Shown piece by piece: positions 14,785-24,472 of a DNA stretch of 64,000 nt (the first letter of the stretch is position 1; every line of letters begins with the position of its first letter). Position numbers and translations under genes: made by a program. The DNA lies in assembly GCA_049518415.1 (NCBI GenBank), contig JBEKRX010000001.1:124001-188000 (forward strand), given 5' to 3'. Source of the stretch: CAVQND01 sp049518415 (GTDB lineage Bacteria > Verrucomicrobiota > Verrucomicrobiia > Limisphaerales > UBA8199). Under the pieces are notes generated by a model, which had not been told where the DNA came from, made no database searches, and saw nothing but the letters and a program-made list of their open reading frames with translations.

Positions 14785-15343
14785 GTTTAAGGTTGATCAC
14801 GGCCCAAATGGGCACGGCGGCAGGATGCCGGAATTGGCTCCGTTTGTCCAGTGGCACCAGCAGTCCAAATCCTGCCCCTGGTCAGGGATGACCGGGGGCG
14901 GCAGCAGATTTACCGCGGCGGCTTATGGAGGCGGGCGGTTACCTGGAAATAAGTGGAAATATGTGCAAAAACCGCTGCCGCGCCCCTGGCCAGGGGCAGG
15001 AACCGGCTCCTGGCCGGGCCCGAACCGAAGCGGCGCTGTCAGTTTGGCATTCACCGGGTAATAGCTTTAGCACGTTTTGGGCGGGAGGCCAAATGCTCCA
15101 TTGGTTCTATTGGCTGTATTGGCTGTATTGGCAGATTTTCCACAGATTTCTTGCCCGCAGAATCCGCAGAAGGACGCAGAAGACTACTTTCTTCTGTCCG
15201 CCCTTCTGGGTGGTCTGCGTGGTCTGCGGCTCTCACACAATGCTTGGGCCAATTTCCAGAACGGAGCGTGGTCGGTCAGCTCGTGGCCGTTCCAATAGGG
15301 GCGCTTGGGCATCCACTTACGATAAAAAGGTGAGAGGCACCCG
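14785..15343. other. Intergenic region, no gene seen
   Basis: This 560-base region separates two leftward genes. It holds a four-unit 9-base tandem repeat (15100-15135) and then a stretch of short repeated CGCAGA and GTGGTCTGCG words (about 15160-15230). This is like other intergenic repeat sequence in the window. I see no convincing gene, RNA or terminator with a T run. Confidence 0.5.
15100..15135. repeat. 9-base tandem repeat, 4 units (ATTGGCTGT)
   Basis: Four successive units read ATTGGTTCT, ATTGGCTGT, ATTGGCTGT and ATTGGCAGA. The core TTGG/GGC(A)A word is shared with the tandem arrays at 26736-26825 and 63511-63555, allowing for strand. The array lies in a gene-free region. Confidence 0.7.
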
Positions 15344-18300
15344 CTAATTGACCACGAGGAGGCGGTAAAAGCGTGGCGAGGCGGTGGCGATGTCCAAGGT
15401 CAGCGAAAGGGGGTCGCCGGTGCCGAGCAGGTCGTTGCCCAGGGTGGTCCAGGCGGGGGCGGCGAGGTCGTCTTTGTATTGCAGCCGGTAAACTGCGCCG
15501 GGCACGGTTGGCCAGGCGATGGTCAACAGGTTCCCGGTGAGGCTGAGGACCCCGAGGCGAGGCGCGCTGACGGCGATGAGGGTAAAGGTCTGGCTGGCGC
15601 TGAGGGGCGGCTGGCCGTTATCGGTGACGCGGACCGTGACGGGGTTGGCGCTGGGAACCTGGTCCGGGGTGGGGGTCCAGGTGAACAGGCCGCTGGCCGA
15701 GTCGAGAGAGGCCTGGGCGGGCGCTCCGGGGTCCAAGGTGAAAGTGAGGGTCTGGGGCGGCACGTCGGGGTCGCTCGCCTGGAGGGCCAGGCTGAGGGTT
15801 TGGCCGAGATAGACCCATTGGTCGCCCGGTGGGGCGAGCACCGGGGCGGTGTTGGTAGGTTCGCCGGCGGAGGCGGAGAAGCTGAGGTTGTCAATGGCCA
15901 GGCCCTGGGCTTTGCCGGCCGGGTCGGCGATCTCCCAGACCAGCCACAGGGCGGCGCCCGGGGGCCAGTTGGCAATGACCTGGTTGAGGAGACTCAGATT
16001 GGTCTGGTTGGCGGCCAAGGTGCCGTCCACCGCCAGGCCGCCGACAGCGGCCGGGAGGGTCGGGAAACTCACGTTGAGACTGGGCAGGAAGGCCGTGTAA
16101 TTGGTCGAGCAGGGCTGGGCGGCGGTGGGGTCGACCAGGTAGTAGAACTGGAGCGTCTTGGCCTTGTCCGACTGGCGCCAGAGTTCGCCGGTGAATTGCA
16201 AGCTGATTCGGTTCAAGGTGGTGGCGGTCAGGTTGATGAGTTTGGCGCCGAAGGCGGTGGACCCGGTGCTGGAGGTGGCCAGCAGGCCCAGGGCGCGGTT
16301 GGTGCTGTCGGGCAGGCCAAAGCTGATTTGGCCGCCGGCGGTCTGGTCGCCGTAGGAAGCCCCGAAACGCGTGTCCGTGCCGGGGCCGGGAGCGGCCAGG
16401 CCATACCAGCCGGCCAGGGGCGCCAGTCCGAGGCCGCCGCTCTGGCCGCTGGGGGCGGAGGGCTGGGCGAAGTCGAAGGGATTGGGCAGCGAATAAGTGA
16501 TGCCGTTGATGGTCACGGGGTTGTCGCTGTTGACCGAGGTGGCTCCCGGGTTGGGCAGTGAATCAAAATCCTGAGTATAAACGGAGCCGGGGGCGGTGTA
16601 AGGGACGAAGGAGGGCGGGATGGCACCGTTGTTGGGGCCGCCGGGGGTCGGGTAGTAGAAGGGCTGGCGGGTGAAGGCCTGGCCGTCGGGGAAGGAGCCG
16701 TAGGCATAGTCGGGGGCCAGGTTGGCGTAATCGAGGTAATCGAGGACCTGAGGTTGGCCGTTGAAGAGCCGGCTCAAGGCGAGCGAGCCCGTCAGGCTGG
16801 GCAGGACGAAGCTGGCATGCAGTTCATTGGTGGTCGAGAGGTTGGTTTGGCCGTCGGCGAAGATGACCATGAATTGGCCGGGATAGATGCTCGAGTTGGT
16901 GGGAAAGGCCCATTGGGTGAGATTGGAGTAGTTGTTGGCGAGGTAAAGGCCGGTTAGGGAAAGGGTATTGGAGCTGGGGTTGTAGAGTTCGAGCCAGGGG
17001 GTGCGTTGGCCGGCGCGATTGGTGATGCCGGAGTAGTTATCGGCCTGGAGTTCATTGAGCCAGAGTGGCGGGAAGGGCGGCAAGTTGGTGAGGACGGAGT
17101 TGGCCGTGTCGGGGGTGGCCGGGGAGAATGGGGTGACGGGAGGGGGTTGGAGGTTTTGCAGGCTGTAGATGGTGCCGTTATTGAGGGCGCTGCCGGAAAG
17201 CCGGACGAGCAACTGGCTCCCGTTGCTGCTGGGCAGGAACCAGTAGCTCAGAGTGTAGGTGTCGTTGGTGACGATGGGGGCGGTGTTTTCCCAAATCGAC
17301 AGAGGGATGGTGTCGCCGGGGCTGGTGGCAATGACATGCAAACTGGCTTGGCCGGAGTGCTGGACGGCGGTGCTGATGAGGGAGCCGGCCAGGTTGGGTG
17401 AGACGGTCCAGGGACCGCTCAAGGGACCTTCGAAATCGCCATTGGTGAGGAGGTTGGGGCCGGCCTCGGGGACGCTGCCGGCGACGAGCTTGAGGTCATC
17501 GAGGTAACAGTCGCCGGCGGTTCCATGCAGGCAAATCAGGAGAATCGGCCGGGTGGCGAGACCAGTGAGGGAAACGTACTGCCACTGCGGCCCCTGGTTG
17601 CCGGAGGCGTTGGTCTGGCAGACGGCCCAGTTGCCGGCGCGCCAGTTGTCCTGGCGCGGGTCGATGAGCTGGAGGGAGGAGCCGGGCGTGCTGGCCGGCC
17701 AGGGCGGCCCGCTGGCATAGCGCACCTTGGCGACGACCAGGTCAGTCGCGGCGTTGGTTGCGGGTTGGAGCAGCGTGAGGGTTTCCCCGTCGGTCTGGAG
17801 TGTCCCGCTGAACACGTCGAAGAGCGGCTTGGTGGCGCCGTAGGCGGCGGCGAAAGCGGCGCGGTCCTGGGCCAGGACCAGGAAACTGTTGGGCCCGATT
17901 TGCGAGCCAGGGGGGAAGACGTAGGCCAAACCCCGAAGTTCCCAGCCCGACAGGTCATAGGTGATAGTGGTCGAGTTGTTGTACAACTCGACATAATCAG
18001 CGCCCAGGAGGGCGGGGTTGCACATGAGTTCGTTAAGCACCACCTGGCCGACCGGGGAGGGCAGGGAGCCGCTGTAGATAGCGGCCACGCTCTTGCTGGC
18101 GCCGGCCACGGGCTGGCCGTGCAGGTCGACGCCGACCACGTTGAGTTGGTTGGTGCCCGGCTGCAAGGGGACGGCCACCCGGAAGGCGGTCACACTGGTC
18201 CAGGTCAAAGGGAATTGGACCCCATTGACCCAGACGGTCTTGACTGTGAATGGGGCCTTGCCGGTCAGGAAGGCGACGTTGTAGCTGAGCGTGACGGTCT

Positions 18301-21300
18301 GGTCCACGGTGAAGCTGGCCACGTTTTCTGCGGCGATTTGTGAGTTGATGCTGCTCCGGGCCGAGGTAAGCCAACCTTTGATAGCCGAGTTGGGGTTTTC
18401 GGGCGCCAGACCATTGGCGACGAAGGCATTGTATTTGGCATCGAGCAGCGGGCCGCTGTTGGCGACGTTGAGGGGGCCGTTGACCAATTCCTGCAAGGCG
18501 CGCCAATACATGCGGCGGAAGGTGGGCTCGTTGTAGATGTTGCCCGTGTTCGGGTCCGCGCCGTTGACGGCGAAGAGGTTCTGGCCCGCGCCCCAGGAGC
18601 CGCTGTTGCCGAAGACGATGTTGAAGTCGAACATGAGGAGCGAATACCTGGCGCCCAGGGCGCCCATGTAGCCGTAGAGGTTCTGCCCGTTTGGGCAGCC
18701 AAAGGCGTCCCAGTTGCCGGCGGCGTGATTGGCGGCGAAGACGCGCATCCAGTTTTCCATGTCTGCCAGGTTCTGCATGCAGGCCGAGTAGCCGGGCGAG
18801 CCATAGGCACTGGCGGCGTCAACCAGGGAGAAGACATTGGTGAAATCATTGGCCGAAACAGGGGTGCGGCGCACCTCGAAACTGTAGCGGTAACGGGCGG
18901 TCTTCTTGGCCCCGCCGGTGGTGGTGTAGGGCATGAGAGTGCACCACGACTGATTGGCAAAGCCAAGGTAAGTGCCCGACAGGAAGGGTGCGAACTCAAA
19001 CCAGGGTTGCATCTTGTAGAGCCAGCCATCCTTGTCGTTAGGGAAATGTTCCTTGACCACGTCGTTGTCCGGCGTCTGGGCGTCTTCCATGAGTTGGCCG
19101 CGGCGATTGCCATTGACGTAAACGGCGACAAAGCGGCGGTTGAGCCAGGGCACGCCCAGGGCGCGCAGGAAGGTGTTGGCCAATTGCTCGCGCTGGAGGC
19201 TGGCGTCGTCGCCGGCGCCGTTGCCGGGTTGGTGGATTTTGTTGAAGGAGGTGGCCCCGAGCAGGGCATCGTCATCCTGGAAGCTGAGTTTGTAATGGCA
19301 CAAACTGCCGTAAGGGGTGTCAAAGTTCTGGTGATAAGGGCTGCCCGCAAAGCGGCCTTGGGCGTTGTAGATGACCCGCGGGCCGGTGACAAAGGTGAGA
19401 TCGTGAGACTCGTTGCTCAAGTCGCCCAGGCTAGTCCAGCGGCTGGCATTGGCCTGGGTAATCCAGAGGTGATAGACCCCGAAACTGGTGGCCGGGTTGC
19501 TGTCGCCAAACATCACCACACACTCGCGCACCGGGGCATTGTCATTGACCAGCGCCGGAAAACGGGTCGTCGCCCCCTTGCTGTCGGCAGCCGAAAGGTA
19601 AAAGGCCACGAGGCGGTTGACCCCTTGCCCCGGAATGCTCGCGCTGAAAATGCCGTCGCCGGCGAGAGCGTCGCCGCCGGTGCCGTCGTCCTTCATCGGC
19701 ACGGCCGTGTAGGTGGCGGCGGGGTCGAGGCGGTAATTGAGGGTGAGGCTTTGGACGCCATCGGGGTCGTGGAGTCGGGCGCTGACGACCACCGGCTGGG
19801 CGGTCGCCGGCAGCGATGGGGTGTGGGTCACCTCGTAAATGGCCGGTCCGGCGTTGGTCAGGTAGCGGCTGTTGCGGGCGCCGGGCGTGCCGAGGTTGGC
19901 GGGCAGCGGCATCCGGCCGGTGGCCTCCAGCCAGTTGCCGTTGACCCGCAACAAGACCTCCGGCCAACCGCGCAACCAGCGGGCTTTGAAGCGCAAGGTC
20001 GCGGTCTGGCCGGCAGCCAGCGTGTTGGCGCTCAGGGCGACCTGGCAGGAATTGACTCCCGTCCACATCCGGTCGCTGGAACGGAGATGGAGGGAGTAAC
20101 TGCTGGCATAGCCCGAGTTTTCCAGGCTCGAGCGAGCGTGGTCGCCTTGGAGCGACCAGTTGTTCAAAGTGCCCGATTCGAAATCGGGATTGGCGACCAA
20201 ATTGGCGCCGGTGGCGCCCGCGCGCACCTCGATATTGTCCACCAGGCACTCGCCGACATCCAGGAGCCCAATCTGGGCGTAGTCAATGGAGGCATCGTAG
20301 TTGGCCCCGTTGTCCAGGAGGCCGGTGGTCTCGACGTTGACCCAGGACGATTTCTGCGTCTCGTCGCTGTCGGCCCAGTTGGCGGCCAGGCGATTGTTGC
20401 TGTTCGGATCGATCAATTCGAGGCTGCTGCCGCCGCCCGCCGCCCACTGGCCCCACCGGCCGCCCGTCCCATAAGTCACGTCGTTGACTATGATGTGGAT
20501 GGGGGTGGTGGTGAGGAGGCCCTGGCTGTTGGTGGAGGTAATCGTGTCGGGCATGGTCAGGGCCAGATGCTCCCCGTTGTGGGAGAGCTTGCCGGCAAAA
20601 TCTCCGAGGCAGTTGGTCAGGTTGAGGTTCGGGTAATTGGGGCGCAGGCGCGCCGCGTTGCGCGCGACCACCAGGTAGCTGTCTGCGGCCAGCAGGGTGT
20701 CGGCCGGGAACGTGAAACTGACCGCATCGCTCAGTTGCCAGCCCCCCAGGTTGACCGCCTTGGCGCTGCGGTTGTACAACTCGATGTACTGGTCGTCGTC
20801 GTTGCCGCTGATTGGGTCATACATCAGTTCGTTGAGCACGATGTCGCTGGGCCGTATCGCGGCATTGGGCGCCCCGGGGGTCTTGGCGGTCAAGCGGTAG
20901 AACTGACTAGCCCCGTCGGGCCAACGCCCCGTAGCCACCCCGTTTTCCTGCCCACCAAATTGCACCGCGTCCAGATAGCGGCCCTGGTCGGGGCTCTTCA
21001 AGTAAATGGTCTCGCCCGCCGCGCTCAGCCGGAAGTTCATGTTGGTCTCGCTGTAAAAGACAAAGCCCCGGGCGGGGATGACGGTGCCGGGCGGGACCAC
21101 GAATTTGTTGGTCGCCGGGTCATCGGTCAGAATGCAGCCCGAGATGTCCACGGGCGAGTTGGCCTGGTTGTAGAGTTCGAGGTAGTCATAATCAGGCGGG
21201 TCGGTGTGGGCCAGGAACTCGTTGATGAGCACGTGGCGGAGGGGGCTGGGGCGGAAGGCTTCCATCTGCCCGGGCGAGCCGCCCACGACATCGCTGAGGT

Positions 21301-24214
21301 CCCAGGCGCGCGGGTCCCCTTCGCCGTAGGTGGGGTTGACGAGGACCAGCGAGTGGCCGGTGCCATCGGCGGCCACCGGCCAGGGAGAGAGGTTCGAATA
21401 GGGGATGCTCAGCAGCACGGCCCCCACCTCGTCCAGGAGTTGGAGCGTGCCCGCTTTCTTGAGGCTGCCGGTGTAAGGGCCAACGACGTTGGTGATGCCA
21501 TAGACGTTCTGGACGCTCTGGGGCGAAGCGGCGATGACCAGAAAGGCGCCACCGGCCAGAATGGTCTTGGGGGGAAAGGTGAAACTAAGGTCGTTGGCGA
21601 CGAGGCGGTAGCCGCTGAGGTCGTGGAACCAGGGGTTGGAGTTATAGACTTCGAGAAACTCCAGGTTGTTGGTATCCGAGCGCGGGGCCGGTTTGTACAT
21701 GATTTCGGTAATCGCGATGGGGGTCTTGCGGCTGGAAGGACCGAGCGGCTCGTTAGGCCGGGTAATGGCACCGACCAGCGGCGCGGTCACTGGGGAGAGG
21801 TCGCGGAACTGGGCGAGCGCCGCCTGGCTCGGGTTATGGCTGCAAACCACCATGCCGAAATAGACCGGGTTGGTCAGCACAATCGTCGCCGTGCCCAGTT
21901 GTTGCCAGGTCTGGCCGTCAAGGCCGGCGTAACCCGTGAACTGGTTGCCGGTGCGTTGGAGGCGCAACCAGGTTTGGGGGTAGTTCACGGGCAAATTGCC
22001 GCCAACTGTGACGCCGCCGCCCGCCGAAGTGCGGGCTGCGAAAAAGGAGCCGTTCATGGCCGGGGTGGCCAGGACCGCGGCAAACCGGGCGCCCGGGGTC
22101 AGGTCCTCGCGGGCCATCAGGCCGGCCTTGGCGAAGACATCGGTCGGGGTCAGGGAAGCCAAGCGGACCTCGAGATCGAAGTCACCGTTGAGGATTTCAC
22201 AGACAAACTGGAACTGATCGCTGACGCCGCTAATGTCCTTGCCCCCGCCGCCCACATCGTATCCGCCCGTTGCGCCCCAGATGCTGCCGGGCGGGGTGGG
22301 ACTGCCAACGCCCTGCAGGCTGTACGGCCCCGCCAGGAGACTGACGGCGGTGTTGGTCGCAATCGGGTTATGCGCGTTGGACCGGTCGCGGATGCCATTG
22401 AGCAGGAGGACGTAGTTGCTCCCCGGCGCTAGGGGCGCGGTGGTCAGCGTGACGGTCATCAAATCGGCGCTCAACTGGACACTGCTGAGCGGCAGGCCGT
22501 TGGTGAAGACATAGTTCGCCTGGTTGGTCGCGCTGGCCGCCTCCAGCGGTTCCGAAAAGACCAACTGCGCGTTGGTGGCATTTACCTCAGTGGCTCGCAC
22601 CACCGTCGGTGGAGTCGTGTCCGCCAGCACGCCCAGCCGGGCTACGGCGCTGGTGACCACCCCGGCGGCATTGGAAACCACGCAACAATAGAACTGGTTG
22701 TTGTTCAACTGCGCATTGGCGTTGCTGACGGTGTAGGCGTCGGCGCTCGCATTGGGGCCGCTCAAGTTGGTCCCATTGAGCAGCCATTGATACGACAGGG
22801 CCGACTGGTTGGTTGCCAGCACCGCAAAGAGCGCGTCGTATCCGTCGGAGACGGTGAGGTTGGTCGGTTGCAGGTAAAGGCCCGGCAGGCTGTCGAGGCC
22901 GGTGCAGGGGACCAGGCGCGTGCCTGCCGCGCTCCAGGCCGCCAGTGGCTCTTCGTTGGTGCCATTGGGCAGTTGCCAGCGCACGGCCAGGTTGTCATTG
23001 CCGGTGCCCTGCTGCATGAGCGCCTCCAGGTAATAGCGCCGGCCGGCCTGCAAGAGCATGGGCGCCGATTGCTGGTTGGTCTCGCGGGTCCACTCCTCCG
23101 GGTTGGTCGAGCCGTTGACCCAGGCGACGGGGGCGGCGAGGCTGGCCGTCTCATCGGCGCTGAGCAGCAGTTCCGAGGTGTCGTCGCTGGCAATCCAGAA
23201 GGTGTAAGCGCCTGTCATGGGCGGGACGACAAAGGCGCGCAGGCGCTGCCCGTAGTAGTTCATCCCGGTATTGCTTTCGGTCAGGAAACTGGCGTAAACC
23301 GCGGTGAAGTCCGGGTTGGGATTGTCAGGCCAGTTGAGGTTGTCGGCGCTGTTTGTGAGGGCGGCCAGGGTGTTGCCCAGGCCGGGATTGAGGTCCGTCC
23401 ACAGTTGCCGGTAAACGCCAAAGAATGACGGAGGCAGGCTCACCCCGGTGAAGGTGGCCGTGGCCAGGGCGGCGTTGTTGTTGGCGCTGACTGCCAGGCC
23501 GGCCAGGGCCGTCTGCTCCAGGGCCACGATCTGGGTGGAGCCGACCTGGTACCAAGTGATGTTGTTAGTGCTCCAATAGGCGCTAAAGCTGTTGCCGGAG
23601 CGGGCGAGGCTGAGCCAGATCGGCGCGCCCAGGTTGGGGACGCCCAGGACGACCTGGTAGGAGCAGGTTACGCCAGGGCTGCCGCGCCATTGGAAGCTGA
23701 CCCCGCTGCTGGCGGTGACCAGCACCGCCACTTCGAGGGCCCCGGCGCTCAGGTCGTTGCGGAACATGACCCCCGCCTGGGCGGCAGGGGCATTCTGTAG
23801 GCTCTCAACCCGGGCAACTAGAAGGCCGTCGCCCGTCACCAGTTTGGAGGCAAAGTGCAACTGGTCGTAAGTGCAGATGTCGGTTCCGCCGCCCGAGAGG
23901 GTCCAGAGGCCGGCGGTGAACGAGGCGGCGCCGGCCAGGGCCGGGGAGGCGATGTCGGCGTCGGTCCAACCGGGCGGCAGGGCGGCCTGGAGAGGTTGCG
24001 CGCAGGCCAGCAGGGCCAGCCAGGGCAGAAGGGCAAACCTCCGGCTCGCCCCCGGCCCACGAGCCCTGCGGGTTGGGGAAGTCGTCGCGGAGCAGGATGG
24101 GCGCGGCAAGCCAGAGACTTGGCGGGACAGCCGCAAGCGGGAGGCTCGCGCTACTGTGTGGCGGTAGTGCTGGGGTGCGCCGAGGAGTACCTGAGCGGTC
24201 GGGAGGGGCGGCAT
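15344..24214 (-). CDS. Giant secreted lamin-tail/CotH-like multidomain protein
   Basis: The product is roughly 2,950 residues with a secretion signal (FALLPWLALLACAQPLQA) some 60 residues in. Domains in order, with approximate residues, are: a LamG-like region, PA14 (265-420), an Ig-like domain (455-530) and a second LamG-like region (650-800). Lamin-tail domains start near 833, 980 and 1125 (ITEIMYKPAPRSDTNNLEFL, LINEFLAHTDPPDYDYLELY, LNELMYDPISGNDDDQYIEL). A CotH-like region (1600-1900) contains RRGQLMEDAQTPDNDVVKEH. More lamin-tail domains follow near 2060 and 2385, then a putative-Ig domain (2795) and a C-terminus ending RFYRLLVVN. Such proteins are exported and probably bind or process polymers outside the cell. 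The start is unsure: ATG 24214 is used, while the frame is open to 24469. Confidence 0.8.
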   Translation of the reverse strand: MPPLPTAQVLLGAPQHYRHTVARASRLRLSRQVSGLPRPSCSATTSPTRRARGPGASRRFALLPWLALLACAQPLQAALPPGWTDADIASPALAGAASFTAGLWTLSGGGTDICTYDQLHFASKLVTGDGLLVARVESLQNAPAAQAGVMFRNDLSAGALEVAVLVTASSGVSFQWRGSPGVTCSYQVVLGVPNLGAPIWLSLARSGNSFSAYWSTNNITWYQVGSTQIVALEQTALAGLAVSANNNAALATATFTGVSLPPSFFGVYRQLWTDLNPGLGNTLAALTNSADNLNWPDNPNPDFTAVYASFLTESNTGMNYYGQRLRAFVVPPMTGAYTFWIASDDTSELLLSADETASLAAPVAWVNGSTNPEEWTRETNQQSAPMLLQAGRRYYLEALMQQGTGNDNLAVRWQLPNGTNEEPLAAWSAAGTRLVPCTGLDSLPGLYLQPTNLTVSDGYDALFAVLATNQSALSYQWLLNGTNLSGPNASADAYTVSNANAQLNNNQFYCCVVSNAAGVVTSAVARLGVLADTTPPTVVRATEVNATNAQLVFSEPLEAASATNQANYVFTNGLPLSSVQLSADLMTVTLTTAPLAPGSNYVLLLNGIRDRSNAHNPIATNTAVSLLAGPYSLQGVGSPTPPGSIWGATGGYDVGGGGKDISGVSDQFQFVCEILNGDFDLEVRLASLTPTDVFAKAGLMAREDLTPGARFAAVLATPAMNGSFFAARTSAGGGVTVGGNLPVNYPQTWLRLQRTGNQFTGYAGLDGQTWQQLGTATIVLTNPVYFGMVVCSHNPSQAALAQFRDLSPVTAPLVGAITRPNEPLGPSSRKTPIAITEIMYKPAPRSDTNNLEFLEVYNSNPWFHDLSGYRLVANDLSFTFPPKTILAGGAFLVIAASPQSVQNVYGITNVVGPYTGSLKKAGTLQLLDEVGAVLLSIPYSNLSPWPVAADGTGHSLVLVNPTYGEGDPRAWDLSDVVGGSPGQMEAFRPSPLRHVLINEFLAHTDPPDYDYLELYNQANSPVDISGCILTDDPATNKFVVPPGTVIPARGFVFYSETNMNFRLSAAGETIYLKSPDQGRYLDAVQFGGQENGVATGRWPDGASQFYRLTAKTPGAPNAAIRPSDIVLNELMYDPISGNDDDQYIELYNRSAKAVNLGGWQLSDAVSFTFPADTLLAADSYLVVARNAARLRPNYPNLNLTNCLGDFAGKLSHNGEHLALTMPDTITSTNSQGLLTTTPIHIIVNDVTYGTGGRWGQWAAGGGSSLELIDPNSNNRLAANWADSDETQKSSWVNVETTGLLDNGANYDASIDYAQIGLLDVGECLVDNIEVRAGATGANLVANPDFESGTLNNWSLQGDHARSSLENSGYASSYSLHLRSSDRMWTGVNSCQVALSANTLAAGQTATLRFKARWLRGWPEVLLRVNGNWLEATGRMPLPANLGTPGARNSRYLTNAGPAIYEVTHTPSLPATAQPVVVSARLHDPDGVQSLTLNYRLDPAATYTAVPMKDDGTGGDALAGDGIFSASIPGQGVNRLVAFYLSAADSKGATTRFPALVNDNAPVRECVVMFGDSNPATSFGVYHLWITQANASRWTSLGDLSNESHDLTFVTGPRVIYNAQGRFAGSPYHQNFDTPYGSLCHYKLSFQDDDALLGATSFNKIHQPGNGAGDDASLQREQLANTFLRALGVPWLNRRFVAVYVNGNRRGQLMEDAQTPDNDVVKEHFPNDKDGWLYKMQPWFEFAPFLSGTYLGFANQSWCTLMPYTTTGGAKKTARYRYSFEVRRTPVSANDFTNVFSLVDAASAYGSPGYSACMQNLADMENWMRVFAANHAAGNWDAFGCPNGQNLYGYMGALGARYSLLMFDFNIVFGNSGSWGAGQNLFAVNGADPNTGNIYNEPTFRRMYWRALQELVNGPLNVANSGPLLDAKYNAFVANGLAPENPNSAIKGWLTSARSSINSQIAAENVASFTVDQTVTLSYNVAFLTGKAPFTVKTVWVNGVQFPLTWTSVTAFRVAVPLQPGTNQLNVVGVDLHGQPVAGASKSVAAIYSGSLPSPVGQVVLNELMCNPALLGADYVELYNNSTTITYDLSGWELRGLAYVFPPGSQIGPNSFLVLAQDRAAFAAAYGATKPLFDVFSGTLQTDGETLTLLQPATNAATDLVVAKVRYASGPPWPASTPGSSLQLIDPRQDNWRAGNWAVCQTNASGNQGPQWQYVSLTGLATRPILLICLHGTAGDCYLDDLKLVAGSVPEAGPNLLTNGDFEGPLSGPWTVSPNLAGSLISTAVQHSGQASLHVIATSPGDTIPLSIWENTAPIVTNDTYTLSYWFLPSSNGSQLLVRLSGSALNNGTIYSLQNLQPPPVTPFSPATPDTANSVLTNLPPFPPLWLNELQADNYSGITNRAGQRTPWLELYNPSSNTLSLTGLYLANNYSNLTQWAFPTNSSIYPGQFMVIFADGQTNLSTTNELHASFVLPSLTGSLALSRLFNGQPQVLDYLDYANLAPDYAYGSFPDGQAFTRQPFYYPTPGGPNNGAIPPSFVPYTAPGSVYTQDFDSLPNPGATSVNSDNPVTINGITYSLPNPFDFAQPSAPSGQSGGLGLAPLAGWYGLAAPGPGTDTRFGASYGDQTAGGQISFGLPDSTNRALGLLATSSTGSTAFGAKLINLTATTLNRISLQFTGELWRQSDKAKTLQFYYLVDPTAAQPCSTNYTAFLPSLNVSFPTLPAAVGGLAVDGTLAANQTNLSLLNQVIANWPPGAALWLVWEIADPAGKAQGLAIDNLSFSASAGEPTNTAPVLAPPGDQWVYLGQTLSLALQASDPDVPPQTLTFTLDPGAPAQASLDSASGLFTWTPTPDQVPSANPVTVRVTDNGQPPLSASQTFTLIAVSAPRLGVLSLTGNLLTIAWPTVPGAVYRLQYKDDLAAPAWTTLGNDLLGTGDPLSLTLDIATASPRFYRLLVVN

Positions 24215-24472
24215 CAGGGATCGTTGCAACGGTTTCACCGGCGCGGGGAAAACCGTTGGAACGGTGGGGATCGAACCTTGATTCGGCTCCCTGGGCGGCA
24301 CGCTCAACGGAGCCATTCGGTAGCGCATGAAGGGAGAGTGGCAAAGGCGGGTGGGCGGTGTCAAGCCTTTCCCGCGAGTCATTTTTGTTTGCCCTCTGGC
24401 AAAGGGCTGACTAAGGTGCAAGGGCAAACAGATAAGAACTTGGGGTCGTTTAAGAAAGCGGGTTGACAAGGT

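Noticed and set aside
18725..22432. A 1,235-codon open frame on the plus strand
   Set aside because: It is wholly antisense to the giant lamin-tail protein gene and has no recognisable domains. Long antisense frames are common in GC-rich genes with biased third positions.
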